From: a virus
Length of the DNA: 62,003 nt
Virus record (IMG/VR): IMGVR_UViG_3300007735_000920
Span: 1-62,003 of that record
Reading direction: 5' to 3' (one strand)
Of this stretch, positions 35,075 to 43,781 are shown one piece after another. The notes below the pieces were generated by a model. The model made no database searches. It had not been told where the DNA came from and was given only the letters and a program-made list of their open reading frames with translations. Numbering within the stretch: the first letter of the stretch is position 1; every line of letters starts with the position of its first letter. The translations under genes and the position numbers were made by a program.

Positions 35075-37771
35075 ATGTCAACTTTCAAGTTAGATCCTTT
35101 CTTTCCAGACAAAAATCTAAATCCACAAGGTTGGGTTACTGATTTTATTACAAGTCGCCTCCAAAGAGTTGGTCAGCAAAGAAGTGACTTGGCAAGCTTG
35201 TTATATGACGAAGTATTGTCGGAAGATGCTAAAAAGCTTGTAAAAAATGATGCACTTGTAAAAGATATAGAAACTGCAAGAAAAAAGAATCCGAAAGATA
35301 AAACAATATATCTGAATCCTTTGTATTATGATGCTGTTGAGAGAAACACAGCAATTTCATCACAGGTTGTAGAAGATGAAAGAGCTTTGAGAGATTATTT
35401 CAATTACATGATCAATATAAAGCCAAATGAACTTTCTTCTTTTGTTCCATACGTAAAGATGAAATTTGGTTACAAAGAACCGAATGAAAAGAAATATGAG
35501 GAAGTAGAAATCCCTTTTGTGCAAAATCTAAAAACAGAAGTTAGTTCAATACTGGCTGATAAATTCTCCAGAGGTCAAGGTGCAGGTATAACTGGAATAA
35601 CAGCAGACAGGTCTTTTCCCGGTCTTGGTTTGACACTAAATGTTAGTGTAAATGTGAAATACTTCTTTAGCAGTATCTCTATCATCACTAAAAAAATCTC
35701 AAGTGCATTTATTCCGGACGATCTAAACTTTACTTATACTAAATTATTTTCCTTTTTACCATCCAGAAAACAAAAATTGTTTCTAGAATATGGTTATCAT
35801 GCGAATCCGCAAGATGAAAATTTGCGATTTGCGGGCAATAAAACAACATCAATTTCTACAATAAATGATATATTGAAAGCAGAAACCAAAAGAGTGCCAC
35901 TCGCTTATAAAAGTCATAAGCTAAATATACAAGAGGACGGTACAATTACAGTTGATGTAACTTATCTAGCAGAATCTGAAGCTAAATACTTCCAAAAAAA
36001 CGATGTTACATCTCCGAGTTTGGATTATATAAGTAAAATAAAAAATGAATCTTTGAGATCTGTTTTCAAGAATTATGCGGAATTGAATCAAAAGTATTAT
36101 AAGATTCAAGATCAGCTAAAAGATTATACAGAGCAAGAAGTTGAGCTTCAGCAAATTGGAAGTAACAAGAAAAAACTTGATTCAATCCGTAAAAAGAAAG
36201 AGGCAAAACAGAAAGAAAGTGTGCAAATCTCTAAAAATTTAACGATTGTAAAAGAAAAAATTGCGCCATTTGTCAAAGATTTATTTATAGACGCTCTAAT
36301 AAAAAGAAATCAAGTATTTTCTGTTTCTTTTACTTCTGAAAGAAAACAAGATGAATTCAACATCACAAGTTATTTGAGCTTGATAAAATTCAATAAAGAC
36401 ACTAACAAGCAAGAATTTGTTGATGTTGCTCCACCTTTTGTGACAAAAAAGAATCTAAGCGATTATAAAAAGTTTGATATAGGCGTTCTTGAAGATAATA
36501 CCGTTGGTCTAACAAAAGAAAATTTATTTCAACAAATCTTAGTCAATCTCTTTGATGGAGTAGAAAGAGCAAAAGGCTCCAACAGATTTGGTTATATTAC
36601 ATTCTTTCCACTAAAAGCATTATTATCAATAATGTATGAATTTTTACCAGATGAAAAAGATCCATCAATAAAGCAATCAATTCCATATATTTGTATTGGA
36701 AATGCAGTTGCTAGAAGCCTTGGAAAAGAATACTCAATAAACATTGGCGACATACTTGTTGAGATGGAAACTTTTAGAACTTGGCTTCATCGCAATTATG
36801 TACAGAAGAATAGAACTGAATACTCTTTCTCCTCATTTATGATTGATGTTGTTGAAGATTTAGTACCGGAAATTTTATATAGAAGGAATACTGGCTTTTA
36901 CAGACAAAATGCTTTAGGTACAATAAGACACCTAAATTATTTCAAGAAGCCAAACATTAGCCAAGAAACATTTGATAAGGTTTATAAAAATAATGTTGAT
37001 TTTACAACACTAAAGAGTATCTTCTCATCAGAAAAAGAAAAAGATGCAGAAGCGATGATTTATTATACACAAATGCTAAATCCTCTAAATGACTATACTT
37101 CTCCTTATCATAAAAAATATATTGCCAAAAGAGTTCTTCAACAGGATTCATATGATCTAGCCCAAGATAGTGCATTAGGCATCCCTCATGTAAGTATTGG
37201 TACTTCTAGAGGTCTAATAAAGAAAATAAATTTTAGTGCAATTGAACAGCCGTATTTAGCCACTTCTCTTATCACGCAAGCTATGGTTGACGGGAACACT
37301 AGGCTTCCAAGATATGCCTATAACATAAGTGTTGACATGTTTGGAAATAACCTTTTCAACCAAGCTGGATTCCTAGCTGTCCCTCCTTTTGGTGTGGAGG
37401 GGGATACAGATGTTATATTAGGATTGACTGGTTATTATGTTGTTACAAAAGTTTCTGATTCGTTGTCTATTGACGGCGGATACAGCACAAGCATAAATGC
37501 AATATGGCATGAAGATCCTTTGAGAAACAAACTAAAGGGTGAAGTGGCAACAACCAAAGATGCCAAACAATTTCCAGATCTGTTAGAATATATACAGTTT
37601 TCTGTTGATAATTATATAAAAGATTTGCTGGAACTAGATCCAAATACTCTAAAAGCTCTAGGTATAACAGCCAATCCAGTCAAACAAGATAAGAAAACTG
37701 ATGCAGAGAAGAAGCAAGATTCCAAAAAGCAGCCAAAGAGAGATAGAAAAGAAAACGTGGGAGCTAAATAA
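35075..37771 (+). CDS. Large baseplate hub protein with coiled-coil insertion
   Basis: 898 residues. The C-terminal region (about 700-830) follows tail hub proteins: GLIKKINFSAIEQPYLATSL, RYAYNISVDMFGNNLFNQAG, and LGLTGYYVVTKVSDSLSI. A coiled coil (about 345-395, QKYYKIQDQLKDYTEQEVEL) and a Lys-rich tail are added. Probably the gp27/gpD-type hub or a composite of hub domains. Overlaps the next start by one base. Confidence 0.7.
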   Translation: MSTFKLDPFFPDKNLNPQGWVTDFITSRLQRVGQQRSDLASLLYDEVLSEDAKKLVKNDALVKDIETARKKNPKDKTIYLNPLYYDAVERNTAISSQVVEDERALRDYFNYMINIKPNELSSFVPYVKMKFGYKEPNEKKYEEVEIPFVQNLKTEVSSILADKFSRGQGAGITGITADRSFPGLGLTLNVSVNVKYFFSSISIITKKISSAFIPDDLNFTYTKLFSFLPSRKQKLFLEYGYHANPQDENLRFAGNKTTSISTINDILKAETKRVPLAYKSHKLNIQEDGTITVDVTYLAESEAKYFQKNDVTSPSLDYISKIKNESLRSVFKNYAELNQKYYKIQDQLKDYTEQEVELQQIGSNKKKLDSIRKKKEAKQKESVQISKNLTIVKEKIAPFVKDLFIDALIKRNQVFSVSFTSERKQDEFNITSYLSLIKFNKDTNKQEFVDVAPPFVTKKNLSDYKKFDIGVLEDNTVGLTKENLFQQILVNLFDGVERAKGSNRFGYITFFPLKALLSIMYEFLPDEKDPSIKQSIPYICIGNAVARSLGKEYSINIGDILVEMETFRTWLHRNYVQKNRTEYSFSSFMIDVVEDLVPEILYRRNTGFYRQNALGTIRHLNYFKKPNISQETFDKVYKNNVDFTTLKSIFSSEKEKDAEAMIYYTQMLNPLNDYTSPYHKKYIAKRVLQQDSYDLAQDSALGIPHVSIGTSRGLIKKINFSAIEQPYLATSLITQAMVDGNTRLPRYAYNISVDMFGNNLFNQAGFLAVPPFGVEGDTDVILGLTGYYVVTKVSDSLSIDGGYSTSINAIWHEDPLRNKLKGEVATTKDAKQFPDLLEYIQFSVDNYIKDLLELDPNTLKALGITANPVKQDKKTDAEKKQDSKKQPKRDRKENVGAK

Positions 37772-39036
37772 TGGCAGTATCTAATGCGACAAATCTATCA
37801 AATGCAAAAGATATGTATGAGGGTAGATCTGCCTATAAAGAAGAGTTTCCTAAAACCGATATACAATTCGATTCAGGTTACACAAATAGACTTTTTGGCA
37901 GAGTGGATACGCTTGGAAACGTAATACAGGTCAATGAGTCTTTTCTTTCCTTCTTTGCAACAGCAATAGACAAAAGCAATGCTTCTTGCATACATTTTGT
38001 GGCTGATGCCTTTTTAGATTGTAGAAAACAATATAATATACAAGCTGCAAAAGGCAATATAAATACAGCATCCCCTTTCTTTCAGGATACCTTTCCTGTT
38101 TATCAAGGCTGGAAAAAACAGGAGTCCTTATTCGGCACAAACAACAACAACGTTTATACGTCTTTTACAAATTATATTTTTAATAATTCCTATAAAGTTT
38201 CTAAATTTGAGAATTACACGGAGTTATTGTTGAAATTTCTGAAAGAAGCGGATTTGCCATTGACAAGAGTTGGGTTTTATGAAAGTCCTTTCAATCCACC
38301 ATATACAAGCGGAATTGTTCTGGACGTTTTTGAGGGAGACGCAGGCGACGATTCGACAAGAGAGCAGTTTATTTCAGATCCAAATTATCCTTTAGTTTCT
38401 GAATTGCTTGCTGATAGAGGATTGAGATTTGATGCTCAAGTTCCTTGGAGAATTATTGCAAATATACAATCTGGTAATCTACAACCTTATATCCAAAAAA
38501 GGCTAAATAAATCTAATTTTGTTCTTCAAGACATATTTGATAGATTTTATTTCAAGTCTTTTGAGGGAGTTGAGTTTACATCATTTCAAGAGTTCAAGAA
38601 CACAATAAAAGCCTTTTATAATGCTTATAAAGTTGTCTTTCCAAAATTCAATCAGTTTGTTTATCACCCTTCTCCAATACAGCAAACATTTGCAAAAGGA
38701 GCTTACGCCAACACTAACTCTTGCAGCGGCGTAAAGAACGTATTTGTTTACGCTGAAGATATAAAACTTGTCCCTGATTCTAAAGAAGATGATTTATTCT
38801 TCCTTGACTTGTATTATCAAACAAGATTATTGGAAACCAAAATAATTCTGAAAGATTCTGTTCAAGAATTTCATAGAGGTAATTATCGTGGATTTTATCT
38901 CAACGATAAAAATAGACAAAATGGTATAAAAAAGGCTGTGAGCTATATCAACTATAATTTGGGTACCCTAGCTTTCAGAAGTCCAAGCGTGGACGAAATA
39001 AACTTGACGAGAACTGGCAACGCTGTTATCATGTAG
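37771..39036 (+). CDS. Structural protein, probably baseplate
   Basis: 421 residues, no signal or membrane segment, aromatic-rich (FFQDTFPVYQGWKKQESLFG, FYFKSFEGVEFTSFQEFKN). Last gene of the tail block and coupled by one base to the hub gene. No family recognised. Its 3' end contains a sigma70-type promoter for the polymerase gene. Confidence 0.65.
   Translation: MAVSNATNLSNAKDMYEGRSAYKEEFPKTDIQFDSGYTNRLFGRVDTLGNVIQVNESFLSFFATAIDKSNASCIHFVADAFLDCRKQYNIQAAKGNINTASPFFQDTFPVYQGWKKQESLFGTNNNNVYTSFTNYIFNNSYKVSKFENYTELLLKFLKEADLPLTRVGFYESPFNPPYTSGIVLDVFEGDAGDDSTREQFISDPNYPLVSELLADRGLRFDAQVPWRIIANIQSGNLQPYIQKRLNKSNFVLQDIFDRFYFKSFEGVEFTSFQEFKNTIKAFYNAYKVVFPKFNQFVYHPSPIQQTFAKGAYANTNSCSGVKNVFVYAEDIKLVPDSKEDDLFFLDLYYQTRLLETKIILKDSVQEFHRGNYRGFYLNDKNRQNGIKKAVSYINYNLGTLAFRSPSVDEINLTRTGNAVIM
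39004..39032 (+). promoter_or_regulatory. Sigma70-type promoter for polymerase gene
   Basis: TTGACG (39004-39009), 17-base spacer, TATCAT (39027-39032), inside the end of the preceding tail gene. The expected start of transcription lies within about three bases of the polymerase ATG at 39042 and no ribosome site is visible, so the mRNA may be leaderless. Confidence 0.6.
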
Positions 39037-39041
39037 CTGCC

Positions 39042-40214
39042 ATGTACTTCCAAACTATTGAACGTAACAAAAACTGCTTTGGTTTTTATGCGGATGGATC
39101 AATCAAAATCGATCTGCTGCCATCGCATCCATCAAAAACTTGGGATTACACACACCTATGCGATGACAGCACAGAACTTGCCAAGATCTATTGTGGTGGC
39201 AAGACACTTCTTGAGGTGTGTCCCGAGGAACTAAAGGACGAAGCCGTACAAAGTTTTGATAAACTGAAGGCTTTTATGCGTAGTATGGTTCACGCCAAGA
39301 TAGATTTTGATGTGAATTGTTTTTATGATCTGCTTCCAGAAAAGTTCTTGTTAGAACACTTTGAGATACGTAATAAAATCACTAAATATGTGCTTGAAAA
39401 TTACGAAAAGCCAAAGAACTATGAAACTCTACGTGACGCTTCAGAACTAATTTATAACATCGAACAACACAAGCTAAACATCGACCTAGAATCGGTCAAG
39501 AAAAAGCTGCCAAATCCAAAAGCGCAAAGATTTATAAAAAACAAGTATCCAAATCGTATCAAATATAATGTATTTGGTGCAGTTACGGGTCGTCTGACGC
39601 TAGGCAAAGACAGTTTTCCAATTCTGAATCTCGATAAAGAGCTTCGTGATTGTATCAAACCGAACAATCATCGTTTTGTTGAGCTAGATTATAATTCAGC
39701 AGAGCTTCGTGTTTTGCTTGCCATATGCAATAAAGAGCAGCCAACCATTGATTTACATGAGTGGAACTCAATAAACATCTTTGGTGGCAAGCTAGACCGC
39801 TCAAAAGCTAAACAGAAGATCTTTTCATGGCTTTATGACAAGAAAACTAACGAATTGGCTGAAAAAGTTTATGATAAACAGATAATTATAGATAAGTTCT
39901 ATGATGGAAATAAAGTGAAAACTGTTTATAATCGAGAGATTGAGTGCGACCAAGAACATGCTGTAAATTATGTCATTCAGAGCACAGCAACGGATTTGGT
40001 CGTGGAACAAGCACACAAGATTCAGAAGATTTTGCAAGGCAAGAAGTCTTTTATCGCATTTTATCTATATGATTCTGTTGTATTGGACTTCCACAAGGAA
40101 GATATGCATCTGCTGAAACAAATTGCAAATACATTTTCTAATACTCGGTTTGGAAACTTTTTGACCAATGTTTCTGTTGGCAAGAACTTTGGCGAAATGG
40201 AGAAGAACAAATGA
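39042..40214 (+). CDS. Family A DNA polymerase, polymerase core only
   Basis: 390 residues. Pol I palm/fingers motifs: FGAVTGRLTLGKDSFPILNL (like T-G-R-L-S...N), motif A FVELDYNSAELRVL near 211-224, O-helix R-x-x-A-K-x-x-x-F near 253, NYVIQSTATDLVVEQA and motif C YLYDSVVLDF near 339-348. The canonical His of motif C (HDE) is replaced by Tyr (YDS). There is no 3'-5' or 5'-3' exonuclease domain. Rhodothermus phage RM378, a distant T4 relative, also splits polymerase and exonuclease. T4-type family B gp43 is not in this window. Ends in an ATGA overlap with the next gene. Confidence 0.88.
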   Translation: MYFQTIERNKNCFGFYADGSIKIDLLPSHPSKTWDYTHLCDDSTELAKIYCGGKTLLEVCPEELKDEAVQSFDKLKAFMRSMVHAKIDFDVNCFYDLLPEKFLLEHFEIRNKITKYVLENYEKPKNYETLRDASELIYNIEQHKLNIDLESVKKKLPNPKAQRFIKNKYPNRIKYNVFGAVTGRLTLGKDSFPILNLDKELRDCIKPNNHRFVELDYNSAELRVLLAICNKEQPTIDLHEWNSINIFGGKLDRSKAKQKIFSWLYDKKTNELAEKVYDKQIIIDKFYDGNKVKTVYNREIECDQEHAVNYVIQSTATDLVVEQAHKIQKILQGKKSFIAFYLYDSVVLDFHKEDMHLLKQIANTFSNTRFGNFLTNVSVGKNFGEMEKNK

Positions 40215-41047
40215 TTTTTATGGGGCTTGGCGGTGGTGGTTGCTCGTTGGCAAAAAGATTTTATGAAGTTGCCGAGGAAGGCAATCAACTATTTCTTTTC
40301 GACACAAATGAAAAATATAAGCTTCCCAAAACCAAGTCAATGGAGGAAGCGGAACAAAAAACGCCAGACTTCAAGCTCAACATAAAAGATGAAGACATAT
40401 TGTTTATTCTTTGTGGGGGTGGAAATACATCTGGTCATGCTTTGAGAATTCTTGAGCAGATAAAAGATAATAACATTGACATTATTTATGTGCGCCCAGA
40501 TCTTTCTTTGGCAAATTCAGAAGAGAAGCTTCGTGAAAAAGTTGTTTTCAATATCTTTCAGGAAATGACTCGCTCTGGATTATTCAACAAGATGATTCTG
40601 GTTTCCAATGAGCATATTGCAAAGTCAAACGAAGATATAGCTCTTGACAATTATTACGATAAAATCAATGAAACGGTTGAATATGTTTATGGTCACATCA
40701 ACTTCTTTCTTTCTAAGAAAGCAATTAGAAGCAACTTGACAAGCCCGAAAGAAGCATGTAGGCTTGTCACTATCGGCATGGTAGATTACGAATCTGGTGA
40801 AGAGCAGATGTTATTCCCGATGGAAAATATAAGAGAAAAACAGTTTCTTTTCGGCTTGTCGCCTGAATCTGTAAAAAATCGTAAATCGTTACAAAAAATT
40901 CAAGACCACTTGACAAAAATTGAAAAGCAGGGTATCATCTGTTCCCATAAGATTCTTTCACTAGAAATAAGTGACAATCTCGTTTTTACTATTAATTACA
41001 CTAATTTTATACAAAACCAACTTATACTAAACAACGGAGAAAACTAA
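40211..41047 (+). CDS. Putative tubulin/FtsZ-superfamily protein
   Basis: 278 residues. Opens with MIFMGLGGGGCSLAKRFYEV, like the FtsZ T1 loop G-x-G-G-G-G-x-N, then FLFDTNEK where FtsZ has its TD/NTD strand, then ILFILCGGGNTSGHALRILE, close to the tubulin signature GGGTGTG. MILVSNEHI fits the T6 PNDxL position, followed by a long H7-like helix. The T7 catalytic motif NxDxxD is not intact (SNLTSPKEA). It is shorter than FtsZ and lacks a clear second domain. Located between polymerase and SSB genes and translationally coupled to the polymerase. A replication or DNA-positioning role is inference; a different Rossmann-type fold remains possible. Confidence 0.5.
   Translation: MIFMGLGGGGCSLAKRFYEVAEEGNQLFLFDTNEKYKLPKTKSMEEAEQKTPDFKLNIKDEDILFILCGGGNTSGHALRILEQIKDNNIDIIYVRPDLSLANSEEKLREKVVFNIFQEMTRSGLFNKMILVSNEHIAKSNEDIALDNYYDKINETVEYVYGHINFFLSKKAIRSNLTSPKEACRLVTIGMVDYESGEEQMLFPMENIREKQFLFGLSPESVKNRKSLQKIQDHLTKIEKQGIICSHKILSLEISDNLVFTINYTNFIQNQLILNNGEN
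40985..41013 (+). promoter_or_regulatory. Possible sigma70-type promoter for SSB gene
   Basis: TTTACT (40985-40990), 17-base spacer, TATACA (41008-41013) within the end of the preceding gene, 36 bases before the SSB ATG. Weaker -35 than the other members of this class. Confidence 0.4.
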
Positions 41048-41048
41048 A

Positions 41049-41786
41049 ATGGCTATTGATCTAAAAGCAATGCGTGCAAAACTATCACAACTAAACTCAA
41101 AAGGTGCAAATTCGGCTGGTCCGAAGTTCTGGAAGATTCCCGATGGTGAGAGCGTGATTCGCGTTCTACCAGCAAAAGATGGAGATCCCTTTAAGGAATT
41201 CCACTTCCACTACAATGTCGGTAAAGAGAACGGTTTCCTATGTCCAAAGAAGAATTTTGGCGAGAAATGCGCCGTATGTGATTTCGTATCGAAACTCTAC
41301 AAAGAGGGTGACGATGAAAGCCGTGCAATGGCGAAAAACTTCTCAAGCCGTCAACGCTTTGTGACACCGATCATTGTGCGTGGCGAGGAAAAGGAAGGAA
41401 CTAAGCTATGGTCTTATAGTAAGAAAGTCTATGAGAGCCTACTTCAGCTTGTTCTGAATCCAGACTATGGCGATATTGCTGACGAAAAAGAGGGTATTGA
41501 TCTTGTCATAGCTTACGGTAAAGCTCCCGGCATGTTGTTTCCTGCCACCAGCGTAACACCTCGCCGTAAAAGCTCGCCGCTGACAACCGACCGAGAACTT
41601 CTCGATGAGCTTCTTGAGGCTAACGTAGATTTTGCTACGTTGTTTGAGCGTAAAACCTCAGAGCAAGTTGAGCAAATCCTCGACCGTCACCTTCTTGGTG
41701 ATGACAAAGAGGAAGTTGTGAAAGGCGGAAAGACTGATGACGGTGAAGATGATATCGACCGTAAATTCAGTGAGATGCTTTCATAA
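41049..41786 (+). CDS. Single-stranded DNA-binding protein (gp32-like)
   Basis: 245 residues. Zinc-binding pattern H-x(n)-C-x(n)-C-x-x-C in FHFHYNVGKENGFLCPKKNF then GEKCAVCDF, as in T4 gp32, with the DNA-binding fold following (FVTPIIVRGEEKEGTKLWSY). The C-terminus is very acidic (DDGEDDIDRKFSEMLS), the part that recruits replication partners. Codon use appears optimised (CGT, GGT, GTC), consistent with high expression. Good AACGGAG ribosome site, followed by a terminator. Confidence 0.93.
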   Translation: MAIDLKAMRAKLSQLNSKGANSAGPKFWKIPDGESVIRVLPAKDGDPFKEFHFHYNVGKENGFLCPKKNFGEKCAVCDFVSKLYKEGDDESRAMAKNFSSRQRFVTPIIVRGEEKEGTKLWSYSKKVYESLLQLVLNPDYGDIADEKEGIDLVIAYGKAPGMLFPATSVTPRRKSSPLTTDRELLDELLEANVDFATLFERKTSEQVEQILDRHLLGDDKEEVVKGGKTDDGEDDIDRKFSEMLS

Positions 41787-41812
41787 AGCCTTCTAAAAAT
41801 TGAGATAATTGG

Positions 41813-41850
41813 AAAGCCTACCCGAGGAAACTTTGGTGGGCTTTCTGCTT
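41813..41850 (+). terminator. Terminator after SSB gene
   Basis: Stem AAAGCC (41813-41818) with GGCTTT (41839-41844), extended inward with one mismatch and closed on a GAAA tetraloop (41827-41830), followed by CTGCTTTTTG. Same loop type as at 24388 and 53860. Confidence 0.8.
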
Positions 41851-41856
41851 TTTGCG

Positions 41857-41866
41857 ACTATTTATA
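41857..41866 (+). promoter_or_regulatory. Late promoter ACTATTTATA
   Basis: Exact consensus directly after the SSB terminator and 29 bases before the ATG at 41886. It puts the next two genes in the late class although they sit inside the replication block. Confidence 0.65.
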
Positions 41867-41885
41867 TTGTCGAGGACTGTCCAAT

Positions 41886-42560
41886 ATGAATATACGTGAA
41901 ACAATTCTTCAAGAAATGGCGAGCTTATTAAAAGAGGATAAACAAAGAGTTTCTGTTCAAGAATTTATTAAAGATAAGGTCAGAGAGCAACTAGATGATG
42001 AAACTTTTAACTTACTACAAAAGTGGGACAAAATAGATAGCAAATCCCCGGAATTTGATAAAACTTATGAAGATATAAATAAAATCATTCAGGCGTGGAA
42101 TAAATATTTTGAGAATAAAGTATTTTACGGAGAATATATTGGAAAAAAAACTGGACAAAAACTTGGCGTAGATCTTGTTGAAGATTATAAAAATTGTAAT
42201 TATTTATCAATTGCTTATGCTATGGGCAGAGAAAAAACAGCAATTGCATATTACTATAAATGTAAGCCTTCTATTTATTTAGATAGATTTAGTGATTATG
42301 TAGCAGAAGCTATACAAGAACTTGAGGTAGAAAAAAAAGTATCTGCACCGGAAACAACTAAGTCTCCTGAAGCTAAAGCCCCTATAACACCAACTACTGT
42401 TTCATTTGTTGTTGGCGACTCCGTATATTATAAAAAGAAACCAGAACTGGGCTTTTTTACAGTATCAAAAATTTTACCAGATAACAAAATGATTATAAAA
42501 GATGCATCTGGAAAAGAACTTACCGTCAACATGAGTTCTTATGCTAAAAAAGGACAATAA
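41886..42560 (+). CDS. EE-helix leader protein, late class, unknown function
   Basis: 224 residues beginning MNIRETILQEMASLLKEDKQ. The middle is helical (FIKDKVREQLDDETFNLLQK), then a Pro/Ala linker (about 155-170), and the last 50 residues resemble a small SH3/KOW-like barrel (VVGDSVYYKKKPELGFFTVS). Driven by its own late promoter inside the replication region. Capsid-cargo candidate by leader and expression class. Confidence 0.7.
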   Translation: MNIRETILQEMASLLKEDKQRVSVQEFIKDKVREQLDDETFNLLQKWDKIDSKSPEFDKTYEDINKIIQAWNKYFENKVFYGEYIGKKTGQKLGVDLVEDYKNCNYLSIAYAMGREKTAIAYYYKCKPSIYLDRFSDYVAEAIQELEVEKKVSAPETTKSPEAKAPITPTTVSFVVGDSVYYKKKPELGFFTVSKILPDNKMIIKDASGKELTVNMSSYAKKGQ

Positions 42561-42561
42561 A

Positions 42562-43707
42562 ATGAATATTAGAAAAACAATAGAGCAAGAAATAAAAAGA
42601 GTGTTGAGAGAAGCCGACGAAGTAGATCCGGATGATCCAAGTGCGGCAGGCTTACAAGGAGAAAAAGAACCAGCGCAAGTAACCCCTTCCACCGATTCAA
42701 CTCCTTCTTCCGAAACACAAAGAACTGCAGGAAAAAGAAACAAACAGATTCCTCCTTCAGTCACTCCAACAGAAAAAGGTTTTTCTGCTCAAAATCCTTT
42801 TGATTCCGTTCAAGAACTTCAAGCTTATTATGCAAAACCTGAAAACAAAAAAGAACAACAAGAAATAGCCTTTTATAAAACCGATAAAGGTGGGATAGTC
42901 AAAGCGTATGTTGTTGATGGTAACATTAAAGAAACATCCTCGGCACAACTAAAATACCCAAGCCCATTAGATTATGCCGATCAACAAACGCTAGCTAAAC
43001 AAAGTCTTACAAGAAGATTCGGAGCAAAATGTGAATTTGCTTCTTTTGTTCAGAATCTAATAAGAGAAAAAATTAAATTTGACGATCCAATTCTCGTTAA
43101 AAAATTATCTGATGGCAAAATGGGTTTTGTAACAGCGACAGCTATAAATTATATGATAAATTATGCGACCAAAGCCGGTATACAAACAAATATAAAGCCG
43201 ATCGCTTATAATAAACGGGCATATTTGAACGCCTGCAAAACAGATACTGCTACCATGCAAGAATTTCAGAAGTTATTTTATGCTGTACCAGCAGAAGAAA
43301 TAAAAAAAGTGATACAACAAGCTGCGGCGCAACCAGCGGCGCAACAAGCTGATACCAATGATGTAACCCTTGAATTGTCTATGATTAGACAAATTATAGC
43401 AAAAAGATTAAGTATATTACTAAAAAATCCTTCTGACATTAAAAGAGTCTCTGATACAATATATACACAGTATTTACCAAATGAGATATATAAGAGCCGT
43501 ATGAAACCTGAAGGCATTACAACAGATGAAATGTATCGAATTGTAGGTGTTGTACTTGATCGATTTGACGCTGATTTTCCCGGCGCACTAGAAGATAAAC
43601 CCAGCGCAACAGGCGCAGGAGCACCAGTGGGTAGTTTCGGGGGTGTGCAAGAATCCAAATCCCTCCGAAGTATGATCCTCAAAGAGATCCTTGCTGCTCT
43701 AAAATAA
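42562..43707 (+). CDS. EE-helix protein with leader at both ends
   Basis: 381 residues beginning MNIRKTIEQEIKRVLREADE, including an L-R-E|A site identical to the predicted gp23 cleavage site. A Pro/Thr/Ser linker (about 25-75) precedes a helical body. The C-terminus ends QESKSLRSMILKEILAALK, a second leader-like helix. I use the ATG at 42562 (AAGGA upstream), not the one at 42541 inside the previous gene. Function unknown; late class by operon. Confidence 0.7.
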   Translation: MNIRKTIEQEIKRVLREADEVDPDDPSAAGLQGEKEPAQVTPSTDSTPSSETQRTAGKRNKQIPPSVTPTEKGFSAQNPFDSVQELQAYYAKPENKKEQQEIAFYKTDKGGIVKAYVVDGNIKETSSAQLKYPSPLDYADQQTLAKQSLTRRFGAKCEFASFVQNLIREKIKFDDPILVKKLSDGKMGFVTATAINYMINYATKAGIQTNIKPIAYNKRAYLNACKTDTATMQEFQKLFYAVPAEEIKKVIQQAAAQPAAQQADTNDVTLELSMIRQIIAKRLSILLKNPSDIKRVSDTIYTQYLPNEIYKSRMKPEGITTDEMYRIVGVVLDRFDADFPGALEDKPSATGAGAPVGSFGGVQESKSLRSMILKEILAALK

Positions 43708-43712
43708 GTTTC

Positions 43713-43741
43713 TTGACATTATAGACAATAAGCCCTATACT
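43713..43741 (+). promoter_or_regulatory. Sigma70-type promoter for uvsX
   Basis: TTGACA (43713-43718), 17-base spacer, TATACT (43736-43741). The -10 is also most of the 5' arm of the terminator hairpin at 43733, so RNAs started here escape that hairpin. Confidence 0.75.
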
Positions 43742-43767
43742 TGTGCAAAACTTGTATAGGGTTTTTG
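43733..43767 (+). terminator. Terminator overlapping the uvsX promoter
   Basis: 8-bp stem CCCTATAC (43733-43740) with GTATAGGG (43754-43761), then TTTTTG. It stops the late transcript of the two upstream genes. Confidence 0.7.
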
Positions 43768-43781
43768 TTTATAGGAGAAAT

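Noticed and set aside
43743-43781. Longer start for uvsX
   Set aside because: It would begin inside the terminator hairpin, and ATG 43782 has a good ribosome site.
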